Origin: an uncultured Candidatus Saccharibacteria bacterium | GTDB lineage: Bacteria; Patescibacteriota; Saccharimonadia; Saccharimonadales; Saccharimonadaceae | NCBI GenBank assembly: GCA_947305655.1 | Contig: CAMZEA010000002.1 | Coordinates: 1 to 64,000 of the forward strand | Direction: 5' to 3' | DNA: 64,000 nt | Shown here: positions 55,559-64,000 of the stretch, piece by piece | How the letters are laid out: each line of letters opens with the position of its first letter | How positions within the stretch are numbered: position 1 is the stretch's first letter | Made by a program: the position numbers and the translations under genes | Notes under the pieces: generated by a model | Seen by the model: only the letters and a program-made list of their open reading frames with translations | The model's database searches: none | Told to the model about the DNA's origin: nothing

Positions 55559-58500
55559 CTAAGCAATGTAGTAGTCTTTGCGAACGATAAAGGTTGCAAT
55601 ATTAATCGTATTAGAGCGAATTGGTTCCTCGATAGCGTCATCGCTGAAGCTTATCGTGCTCTGTTCTTCTGCAACTTGGACATATGGCGCAAAGTCGGCC
55701 GGCTCATAGTTCGCGGCAAAAGTTGCTACCTTTATAAAATCAAGGGCCACATTTACATTCTCTTTTGTCAGACCGGTTTTTCTAGCGAGAATACCCTCAA
55801 AGCTATTATCAAGCGGGTGCTCTTCATAATATTTTTCTAGAGCAGCAGTGACGGCGCTCTTCTTAATGACGCCCATGGCCTCCATAATTAGCTGGTCGCT
55901 AATGAAGCGCTGGTATTTTTTTGCCCTACTCCACGGAGCGGTCAAATTACCGAGTTCCGTCCCATCATTACCCGTTACGCCCGCTCTACCACTCACATAG
56001 CCGACGTGCCTTAAAGCCTGCTCATTATTTACTACGTCTATTATTCCACCAATTACCGGAGTGGCATCAATGATTTGACCGCCGACTCCGCTCGTTACGG
56101 AATATGAGTTCGCTATATTTTGGTCAGCGATACCAAATTCCGATTGGCGGTTTGGAACCGCAATAATATAGTCCATCAAGTCGGAATCTTGCTTAATTAC
56201 CGGGACACCCTCTTCGGTTGGTTCGTCTTCGAAGTTTTTGCTTCCTACGGCATTATCTACATCGATCATATTGGTTAGCGGATCGTCATCGAGTGTAGTA
56301 ACATCCTCAATCATTAGCTTAGTACAAGCGGCGTCCCTGGCAAGCGCGCCAATACCGGCAAGGTTCGGGCAATATTTAGCCGTAAATTTTTCGAGATATT
56401 CAGCATTCTCGGCAGCCTCAATAGCCGAGGCGTGAGGCAATAGTTCGCCTGCAGACGATAGGGCCGTCGAACCAAGAGATGATAAGGCGGAAAGAGGCGA
56501 CGTCGTCGTATTTGCTAGGAGACCGAACTTCGAGAGGAGGCTTCCTAGGAAGGTATACTCGGACGTTGGATCGAATGGGCTGCGTTCTTGACGTTCATAA
56601 TGAGCTTTTTCGGCAATTACTTCATTCTCTACTTTTTTATACGCCTCGTACGATTGTCTCGTGGCGAGCGTGCCGCCATGAGCTAAGTGATTATTAGTCT
56701 CGAGATCGAGAGCACCAAGCGTCGTCGCGTCACCACCCAACTTCCCTACTAGGTTTGTAGTCAGTTTATTGGCGAGCATATTTGCAACTTTTGGCACTAA
56801 CCATGAGACTACTTGCTGGATAGCTGCCGTTACGGCAAATGAAAAGACGACTTGTTCGCCGATTTCAATTAGGGCATGCGCAATCAAGAAAGCACAGGAA
56901 GCGCCAAATGTCTCAGCGGCGCCAGCCACGCAAGCGGCTATTTCCGTAGCCGTTGCGCCTACATCATAAGCATCACTAATGGCATCGGCTGCTGCGGCAG
57001 CAATCTTCATAGATGCGCATGCAATGAACGAGTTCGTCGACGATGTCATCTGATCAAGCCCTTTGCCGAACTCGCCAAGGCTGGCCAATGGGTTTAGCGA
57101 ATCGACACTAGCATCTGGTGCACGAGGCTTATCTTCGAACAAAGATAGCGTTAGAGTTGACTGCATCCAGTTCCCTTTAGTCGTAACCGTTTTCTCGTCA
57201 TCATAAGTACCAGTCTTAAAAGTATTAGTTCCCTCCTTCATCATCGTCTCGGCTACCGCATTTAGCGCGCCGGTTTTTTCATCGCCAATCTGGGTCTTTT
57301 GAATAATCTCGAGGAAGGTAGTCGCAACCTGACGGACCTGGTCGAGCTGCAAAACGCGCATGATAGACGTGACGGAGCTGGCGAGGTTTACCGCCAAACA
57401 TGCCATATTCATCACGGCACTAGCTGCTTTGCTGATTTTTTGAGCTTTTGCCGCAGTGAGATTATCCAGTTTTGTCTTGATTACATCTTCACTATCGCCG
57501 GTCCTCACGTCTAGCTCGGCGGTTTCGCCTCTATTTTTTGTAGTAATGAGCTCATCCCCTCTTTCTTCGTCCGTATCAAAACTCGTTTCGTCCGACATCT
57601 TATTCTTGGACGTATCGATTTCATCGTTCGCGTCTATCACCTCATCCAGTTCGCCTTTTTCCATATTGTTGGTCTTGCTGCGCGACAGATGGAGCCGCGT
57701 CAACAAATTAGCCAGCTTTGTGTCGAACCAATACCGTACAGATGACCGCAGCGTCGCGGTCCCCTTTATGAAGCTGTGTGAAAAGTCCCCTCCTTCCCTC
57801 AGCGCAGTATTGAGGTCCACTGATCCTGGTACTTTACTGGTCATATCAGCATTAGCGACAATGGTTCTGCCCTGATATTTCATCACCTCCATGCCGTCAA
57901 TGTCTTCAAAAGTAATGCCATTCCTGGCGAGTTTCTTCTTTTGAGCCGATCTAACATTAAACTTCTTCGGAGAAGCAAAGCTACCCTTAACAATGCTGTT
58001 CAGATCATAGCCGGCATATTTTGTCACCCGGCTGTTTGGCGCCATCTGGAAGCGGAGCAGATAGTCGTGGCGCCTATTAATGACTGTCTCAAGCGACGTG
58101 TTGCCGCCCCTAATAATATTCGCAACGTAATGGAACGGGGCAAGCGATTCACCGGCATAGGACAGAATGCCGAAACCAAGCAATGCGATGAGGATTGCGC
58201 CAAAAGGCCCGGCCTGCTTGGCTTTGCTTGCGGCCTGTCCAAAATTACCGGCTTTTGCAGCGGCGAGACCCTCTACGGTATTCTTAATCTTGTTTACTTT
58301 GTCGGCAGGAACGTTGTTCTCTTTTTCGCCAAGAGACGCATTTTTATCGCCACCACGCCCTTGCGAATTCGGATCTTCTGAAGCAGCATTTTCGCCAGTG
58401 CGGAGAGCGCTTTTGCCAAAGAAGCCACTGTTCTTTTCGCCGGCTGCACCCTCTTTTTCTTTGCTGTCCCCCGTAAAATCTGGGGTATAGTCGCTTTTGG

Positions 58501-58561
58501 CGGAGTCAAAAATGCCCGTTTTTGGGCCATCACCACCATAGCGCTTATCCTCCTCGTCCAT
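55559..58561 (-). CDS. Large (about 1000 aa) hypothetical protein with internal hydrophobic segments
   Basis: Continuous ORF from MDEEDKRYGGDGPKTG...; hydrophobic segments AILIALLGFGILSYAG and ASCAFLIAHALIEIGEQVVFSFAVTAAIQQVVSWLV; acidic/Ser-rich N-terminus. Confidence 0.7.
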   Translation of the reverse strand: MDEEDKRYGGDGPKTGIFDSAKSDYTPDFTGDSKEKEGAAGEKNSGFFGKSALRTGENAASEDPNSQGRGGDKNASLGEKENNVPADKVNKIKNTVEGLAAAKAGNFGQAASKAKQAGPFGAILIALLGFGILSYAGESLAPFHYVANIIRGGNTSLETVINRRHDYLLRFQMAPNSRVTKYAGYDLNSIVKGSFASPKKFNVRSAQKKKLARNGITFEDIDGMEVMKYQGRTIVANADMTSKVPGSVDLNTALREGGDFSHSFIKGTATLRSSVRYWFDTKLANLLTRLHLSRSKTNNMEKGELDEVIDANDEIDTSKNKMSDETSFDTDEERGDELITTKNRGETAELDVRTGDSEDVIKTKLDNLTAAKAQKISKAASAVMNMACLAVNLASSVTSIMRVLQLDQVRQVATTFLEIIQKTQIGDEKTGALNAVAETMMKEGTNTFKTGTYDDEKTVTTKGNWMQSTLTLSLFEDKPRAPDASVDSLNPLASLGEFGKGLDQMTSSTNSFIACASMKIAAAAADAISDAYDVGATATEIAACVAGAAETFGASCAFLIAHALIEIGEQVVFSFAVTAAIQQVVSWLVPKVANMLANKLTTNLVGKLGGDATTLGALDLETNNHLAHGGTLATRQSYEAYKKVENEVIAEKAHYERQERSPFDPTSEYTFLGSLLSKFGLLANTTTSPLSALSSLGSTALSSAGELLPHASAIEAAENAEYLEKFTAKYCPNLAGIGALARDAACTKLMIEDVTTLDDDPLTNMIDVDNAVGSKNFEDEPTEEGVPVIKQDSDLMDYIIAVPNRQSEFGIADQNIANSYSVTSGVGGQIIDATPVIGGIIDVVNNEQALRHVGYVSGRAGVTGNDGTELGNLTAPWSRAKKYQRFISDQLIMEAMGVIKKSAVTAALEKYYEEHPLDNSFEGILARKTGLTKENVNVALDFIKVATFAANYEPADFAPYVQVAEEQSTISFSDDAIEEPIRSNTINIATFIVRKDYYIA

Positions 58562-58645
58562 ATTGGTTTCATTATAGCACAATTGCGCTTATGCTCTTGA
58601 TTTTTCTTCTCTCTTATGTCTATAATATTTATAGGAGTTATACCT

Positions 58646-59248
58646 ATGGCAAAAAACAAAAAGAAAAGCAAACATATTTCTGACATTTTTACCTTCATTA
58701 TTGCCGCCATTTTGGTGGCTGTTGTCGTATTTGGCATAGTCGTCATGATTAGCCAAAACCAGCCGAGTGAACCCGAGAAACAACAGGATGCGCGAAACAC
58801 CAATACGGCATCCGATATCATAAAAAACGAAGAGGATTTGAAGGACGAGGAGAAAGTTGCCGAGTCCAGCAATGATGCAAAAGATCGCGCTGAGGCCCAA
58901 GCGCGCAACGAAGAAGAAGACAAAAAGACCGTAGCACAGACCGAGTCAGGCCTCAAAGTCGCGAAGCCAAATATTAACTACGTCGCACAGGAAGGCGAAT
59001 ATATCGTCGTGGGCGGCGATGTGAGTAATATCAATGAGACTGGTGGCAAATGTACGATCGTCTTTTCTCAGGGTTCAAAAACCGAATCAATTACGACTAA
59101 TACCCTGCCAAACCCTAGCTATGTTTCTTGCGAAGCAGCTCGCATCGAAAAAAGTAAACTTTCTGCCGGTGAGTGGAAAGTAAAGATCCAATACAAATCT
59201 AACTACGCGGAGGGAGAGAGTGAAACGCAGAACTACACGGTTCAATAA
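58646..59248 (+). CDS. Single-TM extracellular protein, unknown
   Basis: SD AGGAG before ATG at 58646; MAKNKKKSKHISDIFTFIIAAILVAVVVFGIVVMISQNQ then acidic ectodomain. Confidence 0.7.
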   Translation: MAKNKKKSKHISDIFTFIIAAILVAVVVFGIVVMISQNQPSEPEKQQDARNTNTASDIIKNEEDLKDEEKVAESSNDAKDRAEAQARNEEEDKKTVAQTESGLKVAKPNINYVAQEGEYIVVGGDVSNINETGGKCTIVFSQGSKTESITTNTLPNPSYVSCEAARIEKSKLSAGEWKVKIQYKSNYAEGESETQNYTVQ

Positions 59249-61421
59249 ACTCGGTATCCTCGCGGGTGTCGCATTCGCGTCGGCATTTTTCGGTGCCGCC
59301 GTCGCAAATACGCCAGAAAGCAATGCTGCGCCAATCACGGACTTTAAAGCCGGGAACATTATTGACGATGCGGTTTTTTATAACAAAGACACGATGACTG
59401 TTTCGCAAATTCAGGCGCATCTCAATAAATACATGCCCGCCTGCGACACGTGGGGCACGGGCGCGATTGGCAGCGGTCGCTCTATTAATGGTAAGGCCGT
59501 TCCAGCAAATACGACACGTGCCGAATATGCACGCATGAAACGCGAAGCAGGCGATTCCCGCTACCATGAACCACCATATGTCTGCGTCCAGAATTATTAC
59601 GAGAATCCAGAAACGCATCGCTCGCTTTATGATTCCGAAAACAAAATCGAGGACGGCATGATTTCTGCAGCACAAATTATTTACAATGCCGCGCAGCAAT
59701 ACAAAATCAACCCGCAGGTTTTGCTCGTTCTTCTAAAAAAAGAGAGTTACGTCTGGGGCGACAACTGGCCGCTCAAATGGGAATACGATACGGTAATGGG
59801 CTATGGTTGTCCAGACAATGCGCCATGCGATACGCAGTATTATGGTTTTTATAACCAAATCACGAAGGCAGCGTGGCAGTTGAATTATTATCGCGAACAT
59901 ATATATAGCTACAACTATCGCCCGTATGCGACGAACCAGATTCTCTACTCCCCTACTGCGAGCTGCGGACGCAAATCGGTCTATCTCGAAAATATCGCGA
60001 CGACTTCGCTTTATATTTACACGCCATATACGCCAAATGATGAAGCATTAAAGGCATATCCAGGAACGGCAACTTGCGGATCGTACGGCAACCGCAATTT
60101 CTATATGTATTTTAAAGAATGGTTTGGCGATACGCATAACATCAACGCAACAAAAACTACTTTGCAAAGCGGCAAATACTATCTCTACGACAACGCCACG
60201 GTTTTTGAAGCCACTAAAAACTCGGATGGTACCTATTATTTCAAAAACTCAAAAACCGGCTTGATGCTTGCCGCCTCAACTGAGGCCGTAAATGTCGATA
60301 CGACCGTCGTGGAAGCGGCCGCGAATACTGCAACAAAGGCGCAGAAATGGTATGTCTACGCACTGGGCAACGGTCAGTACAATCTCGCTTCCGCAGCAAA
60401 TCCATCTTTCGTAATTTCTTTCAGCAACAACCAAATGATGCTAAATACTTATGGAAGCGCAGACGCAAAAGCAATGAAAATTTTGCCAGTCAACGAAAGC
60501 GGCATCGCGGATGGCGACTACCGTTTGCCAAGTATGGCGAATAAAAATTTCTTGCTTGATTTGAACAAGAACGAAAATAAGAACGGCGCCAATGTTCAAC
60601 TTTGGCAGTCGAATGGATCGCCAGCTCAAATATTTAGTATCAGCTTCGACAAAACTAGCGGGTTCTATAAAATCACACATAAGAGCACCGGTAAAGTTCT
60701 CGACGTTTCCGGCGGCACAATGGCAAATGGTAGCAATGTTCAGGTCTGGGAAAGCAACAATACTTGCGCGCAACGTTGGGCAATTTACAAAACAAGCGCC
60801 GGCTATGAAATATATAGCTCCTGCAATCTTGGCTATGCCCTAAACCTCAATGGCAACTCGGCGAGTAACGGCGTCAATGTTAATATTTTGAATACCGTCA
60901 ATAACAACACCCAGCGCTGGGCAATCGAATCTGCACAGCAGGCCGCGACGCCGCAAGGCTTCGTCCCAACACAGAGTCGCCCGATTGAAGACGGTAACTA
61001 CGTAATCGGCTCAAGCCTACGTAATAACTTTGTGATTGATGTCCAGTATGGTATCGCCCGCAACTTGACGAACTTGTGGATGTACGACAAGAATAATACG
61101 GCAGCTCAAACCTTTAAGGTCGTATACGATTCCTACAATGACGCGTACAGCTTCAAGAGCGCACTTGGAAACTTCTACATGGATCTATCGGGTGCCGCAA
61201 CGCGCAATTCGTCTAATATTCATACCTATAATCCAAATGGCTCCTGCGCGCAGTTCTGGAAGCTCTCTAAAAATAGCGACAATAGCTACACGATTACGAG
61301 CAAATGTAATGCCAAGTTCGCACTCGATGTCCAATACGGCTCAAAAAACAACGGCGCAAATTTGCAGCTTTACGAAAGCAACGGCACGGCCGCTCAGAAG
61401 TGGATTTTTACAAAGAAATAA
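59220..61421 (+). CDS. Secreted hydrolase-like protein with C-terminal ricin-type (RICIN) lectin repeats
   Basis: Signal-like N-terminus; NPQVLLVLLKKESYVWGDNWPLKWEYDTVMGYGCPDNAPCDTQYYGFYNQI lysozyme/transglycosylase-like region; repeats NGANVQLWQSNGSPAQIF, NGSNVQVWESNNTCAQRWAI, NSSNIHTYNPNGSCAQFWKL, NGANLQLYESNGTAAQKWIF. Confidence 0.82.
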   Translation: MKRRTTRFNKLGILAGVAFASAFFGAAVANTPESNAAPITDFKAGNIIDDAVFYNKDTMTVSQIQAHLNKYMPACDTWGTGAIGSGRSINGKAVPANTTRAEYARMKREAGDSRYHEPPYVCVQNYYENPETHRSLYDSENKIEDGMISAAQIIYNAAQQYKINPQVLLVLLKKESYVWGDNWPLKWEYDTVMGYGCPDNAPCDTQYYGFYNQITKAAWQLNYYREHIYSYNYRPYATNQILYSPTASCGRKSVYLENIATTSLYIYTPYTPNDEALKAYPGTATCGSYGNRNFYMYFKEWFGDTHNINATKTTLQSGKYYLYDNATVFEATKNSDGTYYFKNSKTGLMLAASTEAVNVDTTVVEAAANTATKAQKWYVYALGNGQYNLASAANPSFVISFSNNQMMLNTYGSADAKAMKILPVNESGIADGDYRLPSMANKNFLLDLNKNENKNGANVQLWQSNGSPAQIFSISFDKTSGFYKITHKSTGKVLDVSGGTMANGSNVQVWESNNTCAQRWAIYKTSAGYEIYSSCNLGYALNLNGNSASNGVNVNILNTVNNNTQRWAIESAQQAATPQGFVPTQSRPIEDGNYVIGSSLRNNFVIDVQYGIARNLTNLWMYDKNNTAAQTFKVVYDSYNDAYSFKSALGNFYMDLSGAATRNSSNIHTYNPNGSCAQFWKLSKNSDNSYTITSKCNAKFALDVQYGSKNNGANLQLYESNGTAAQKWIFTKK

Positions 61422-61442
61422 TCTGTTGCTATACTAATATAG

Positions 61443-62543
61443 ATGCAATTTGACGCGTTTATTAGTGCTGTTATTTATGTTTCCACTTTTTTGCTGGCCG
61501 GCGCCTGCGCCTATTTTGGGATCAAATACAAAAAGGTCTCACTAAAAATACTCGCAATTGCCCTGCCGCTTCTTATTGCGACTTTTCGCTACAGCACCGG
61601 CACCGATACGTTAACGTATCGCCAGTTTTATACTGACATAGGAAACGAACCATTCAGCGCTTCGTGGTCTCGCGTCTTAGTAGGCGCGATGGAACCAGTG
61701 ATTGTATTGGTCGCAAAACTCGGCAATGTCCTACACCTCGATGCGTCATTTATGTTTGGCGTCTTCGCATTAATAACTCTCATTTTCTTATATGCGACGG
61801 CAAAGAATTTCACGAAGAGCCGCGTGTGGATTTTTTATACCGCAATGCTCTTCTTTATCTTCCCGGAAAGCCTCAATATTATGCGCCAAATCGCCGCAGT
61901 GAGCGTGCAGGCATATGTGCTCAGCTATATTTTCCGGAACTTCCGTGATAAGCAAAAAACAAATGTTTGGCGCTGCATATTGCTGACAGTTTTTGCGGCG
62001 TCTTTGCACTACTCTTCGCTGCTGCTTGTTCCGGTGCTATTTTTGCCGCTCCTCACGCGCAAAATCCCGACACGAAGCCTTATCCTCATACTCAGCGTAC
62101 TTGCTGCCGCATGCGCATTCGGGTATCCATATCTGCTCGCGATGGTCGGAAATATTGGAATAATCTCCGAAAAACATCTGAGCACTTTTGCGGCAACGGA
62201 CGGTTCATTAATAAACATAAAGTTCATCTTGTCGCTCGTGATGGCGATTGTATTTTTGATTAATTATCGCCGCACAAAAAACCTGCGCGATAAAAACCTC
62301 GGTATCATTTTACTCGGCGGGACAGTTTATTCGTCGGTTGGTTTTTATTCTGGCTACTTGGGCCGCCTCGCAATTCTCTTCTGGGTGTTTATTATTGTGG
62401 CAATCGTCGAAATGATTTGGCAAATCTTTGAAAAAGACCGCGATCGAATTGCCGTGGTTCTCGGCTCTTCGGCGGTCTATTTCGTTTTGTATTACTCGGT
62501 ACTTGGTCTTGGCGCGATTGCGCTGCTCGACTTCGCGCTTTAG
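61443..62543 (+). CDS. EpsG-like polysaccharide polymerase membrane protein
   Basis: IATFRYSTGTDTLTYRQFYTDIG; about 10 TM; next to glf and flippase. Confidence 0.75.
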   Translation: MQFDAFISAVIYVSTFLLAGACAYFGIKYKKVSLKILAIALPLLIATFRYSTGTDTLTYRQFYTDIGNEPFSASWSRVLVGAMEPVIVLVAKLGNVLHLDASFMFGVFALITLIFLYATAKNFTKSRVWIFYTAMLFFIFPESLNIMRQIAAVSVQAYVLSYIFRNFRDKQKTNVWRCILLTVFAASLHYSSLLLVPVLFLPLLTRKIPTRSLILILSVLAAACAFGYPYLLAMVGNIGIISEKHLSTFAATDGSLINIKFILSLVMAIVFLINYRRTKNLRDKNLGIILLGGTVYSSVGFYSGYLGRLAILFWVFIIVAIVEMIWQIFEKDRDRIAVVLGSSAVYFVLYYSVLGLGAIALLDFAL

Positions 62544-63631
62544 ATTTCGGTTTCGAGCGCTTTTTTGATGACGTCGTCCATGTCGTAGTACTTGTACTCG
62601 GCTAGGCGGCCACCAAAGATGACATTTGGCTCTTCAGCCGCGAGGGCGCGATACTTTTCGGCAAGCTCATTATTTTTTGCGTCATTAATAACGTAGTAGG
62701 CTTCCTTCTTTGGGTCGTCCCAATCGTCTGGATATTCAAATGTAATAATAGTTTTTGGCGACTCGGTCGATTCGAAGTGTTTATGCTCAATGACGCGCGT
62801 ATAGTCGACCTCATGGCCAGTGTAATTGACGACGGCACAGCCTTGGTAGTTTTCTTCGTCGAGCGTCTTTGTCTCGAAACGCAACGAACGATACTCGAGA
62901 TGGCCATATTTGAAACCGAAGTATTCGTCAATCATACCAGTATAGACAATCTTCTTGGCCTGTTTTTTGTACTCATCAACGTTGTCGAAGAAGTTTGTAT
63001 TTAGGCGAACCTCGACACCCTCGAGCATCTTCTCAACAAGCTTAGTGTAGCCGCCAATCGGAATGCCCTGGTAGCGATCGTTGAAATAGTTGTTATCGTA
63101 GATAAAACGAACTGGAAGACGCTTAATGATATCGGCTGGAAGATCTTTGCAATCACGATGCCACTGCTTCTCTGTGTAGCCTTTGATGAGCTTCTCGTAA
63201 ATGCTGCGACCAACAAGCGAGATGGCTTGTTCCTCGAGATTTTGAGGCTCTTTGCCCGCCATTTCCTGGCGTTCTTCATCAATGCGCGCCTTGGCTTCGG
63301 CTGGCGTGAAGACGTCTGGCCAAATTTTGCTGAAGGTGTTCATATTAAAAGGCATGTTGTAAATTTCATTGCCGATGCGAGCAACCGGAGAGTTGGTGTA
63401 GCGATTAAATTCGACGAGCGAGTTTACAAAATCCCAGACGTCTTTATAGTCGGTATGAAAAATATGCGCGCCATATTTATGAACATTAATACCTTCAACG
63501 TTTTCCGTATAGACGTTGCCGGCAATGTGAGGACGTTTGTCAATAACAAGCACCTTCTTGCCCTGCTGCTTTGCGCGGTATGCGATAGTTGCGCCAAATA
63601 GACCTGCACCTACAATGATATAATCGTACAT
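62540..63631 (-). CDS. glf: UDP-galactopyranose mutase
   Basis: YDYIIVGAGLFGATIAYRAKQQGKKVLVIDKRPHIAGNVYTENVEGINVHKYGAHIFHT. Confidence 0.97.
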   Translation of the reverse strand: MYDYIIVGAGLFGATIAYRAKQQGKKVLVIDKRPHIAGNVYTENVEGINVHKYGAHIFHTDYKDVWDFVNSLVEFNRYTNSPVARIGNEIYNMPFNMNTFSKIWPDVFTPAEAKARIDEERQEMAGKEPQNLEEQAISLVGRSIYEKLIKGYTEKQWHRDCKDLPADIIKRLPVRFIYDNNYFNDRYQGIPIGGYTKLVEKMLEGVEVRLNTNFFDNVDEYKKQAKKIVYTGMIDEYFGFKYGHLEYRSLRFETKTLDEENYQGCAVVNYTGHEVDYTRVIEHKHFESTESPKTIITFEYPDDWDDPKKEAYYVINDAKNNELAEKYRALAAEEPNVIFGGRLAEYKYYDMDDVIKKALETEI

Positions 63632-63633
63632 TT

Positions 63634-64000
63634 TTATCCTTTCTTTTTTACTAGTCCAAGTTTATTGCCGATGAGGGAGAGGTTTTCGAAGAGGAAAGCG
63701 TCGCGCGTAAATAGGAGCGTTATGCCATAGACAACGACGCCCGCGCCGGTCTGGATTAGCGTGTTCGCGACGGTTGGCTGCGGCAAATAGTGGCGAAGGA
63801 CGAGGAGCGCAACGAACATGACGGCGCCAGCGATGAGATAGTTTTTGAATCCCTTCAGGATCTTGCCGAAGCTTAAGTATTTGCGCGAGAAAATAATGAA
63901 CATGACTGTAATCGCGGTTTCGGCGATGATTGTACCGATAGCTGCGCCAACGCTCGCAAATTGCGGAATAAGAATAAGGTTTGCGACAAGATTAAGCCCT
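63634..64000 (-). CDS. Polysaccharide (Wzx-like) flippase, C-terminal part, truncated by window edge
   Basis: GLNLVANLILIPQFASVGAAIGTIIAETAITVMFIIFSRKYL... open to the edge. Confidence 0.8.
   Translation of the reverse strand, partial: GLNLVANLILIPQFASVGAAIGTIIAETAITVMFIIFSRKYLSFGKILKGFKNYLIAGAVMFVALLVLRHYLPQPTVANTLIQTGAGVVVYGITLLFTRDAFLFENLSLIGNKLGLVKKKG

Overview
This window is a gene-dense stretch that looks like a Candidatus Saccharibacteria (TM7/CPR) chromosome. That lineage call is inferred from the protein repertoire and gene style and was not searched. It carries housekeeping genes (rny, tsaB/tsaE, metG, ruvC, glmS, aspS, smpB, recX-recA, yebC, gatCAB, galU, dnaJ, dus) and three tRNAs: fMet(CAT), a second CAT tRNA and Asn(GTT). 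It also has four minor-pilin-like genes, comEC, cell-surface and polysaccharide genes (LTA-synthase-like, MucBP adhesin, glycosyltransferases, GtrA, polyprenyl sugar transferase, glf, EpsG-like, flippase) and several orphan ORFs. There is no rRNA, CRISPR array, transposase or prophage. The observations most worth a second look are: (1) an in-frame UGA at an expected Trp position in a lamin-tail-domain (LTD) surface protein, followed by 158 intact codons, and a comparable in-frame UGA in comEC; (2) a recurrent TATAAT-N6-ATG architecture implying leaderless transcripts; (3) a CIRCE-like operator overlapping the stop codon of the gene upstream of dnaJ; (4) mutually exclusive hairpins in a 5' leader near 17.5 kb; (5) unusual domain architectures (nucleoside deoxyribosyltransferase-like + Maf-like, XRE-HTH + MurA, a LexA DNA-binding domain alone, a dihydrolipoamide-dehydrogenase-like protein without the CxxxxC motif, and a hydrolase-like protein with ricin-type repeats).
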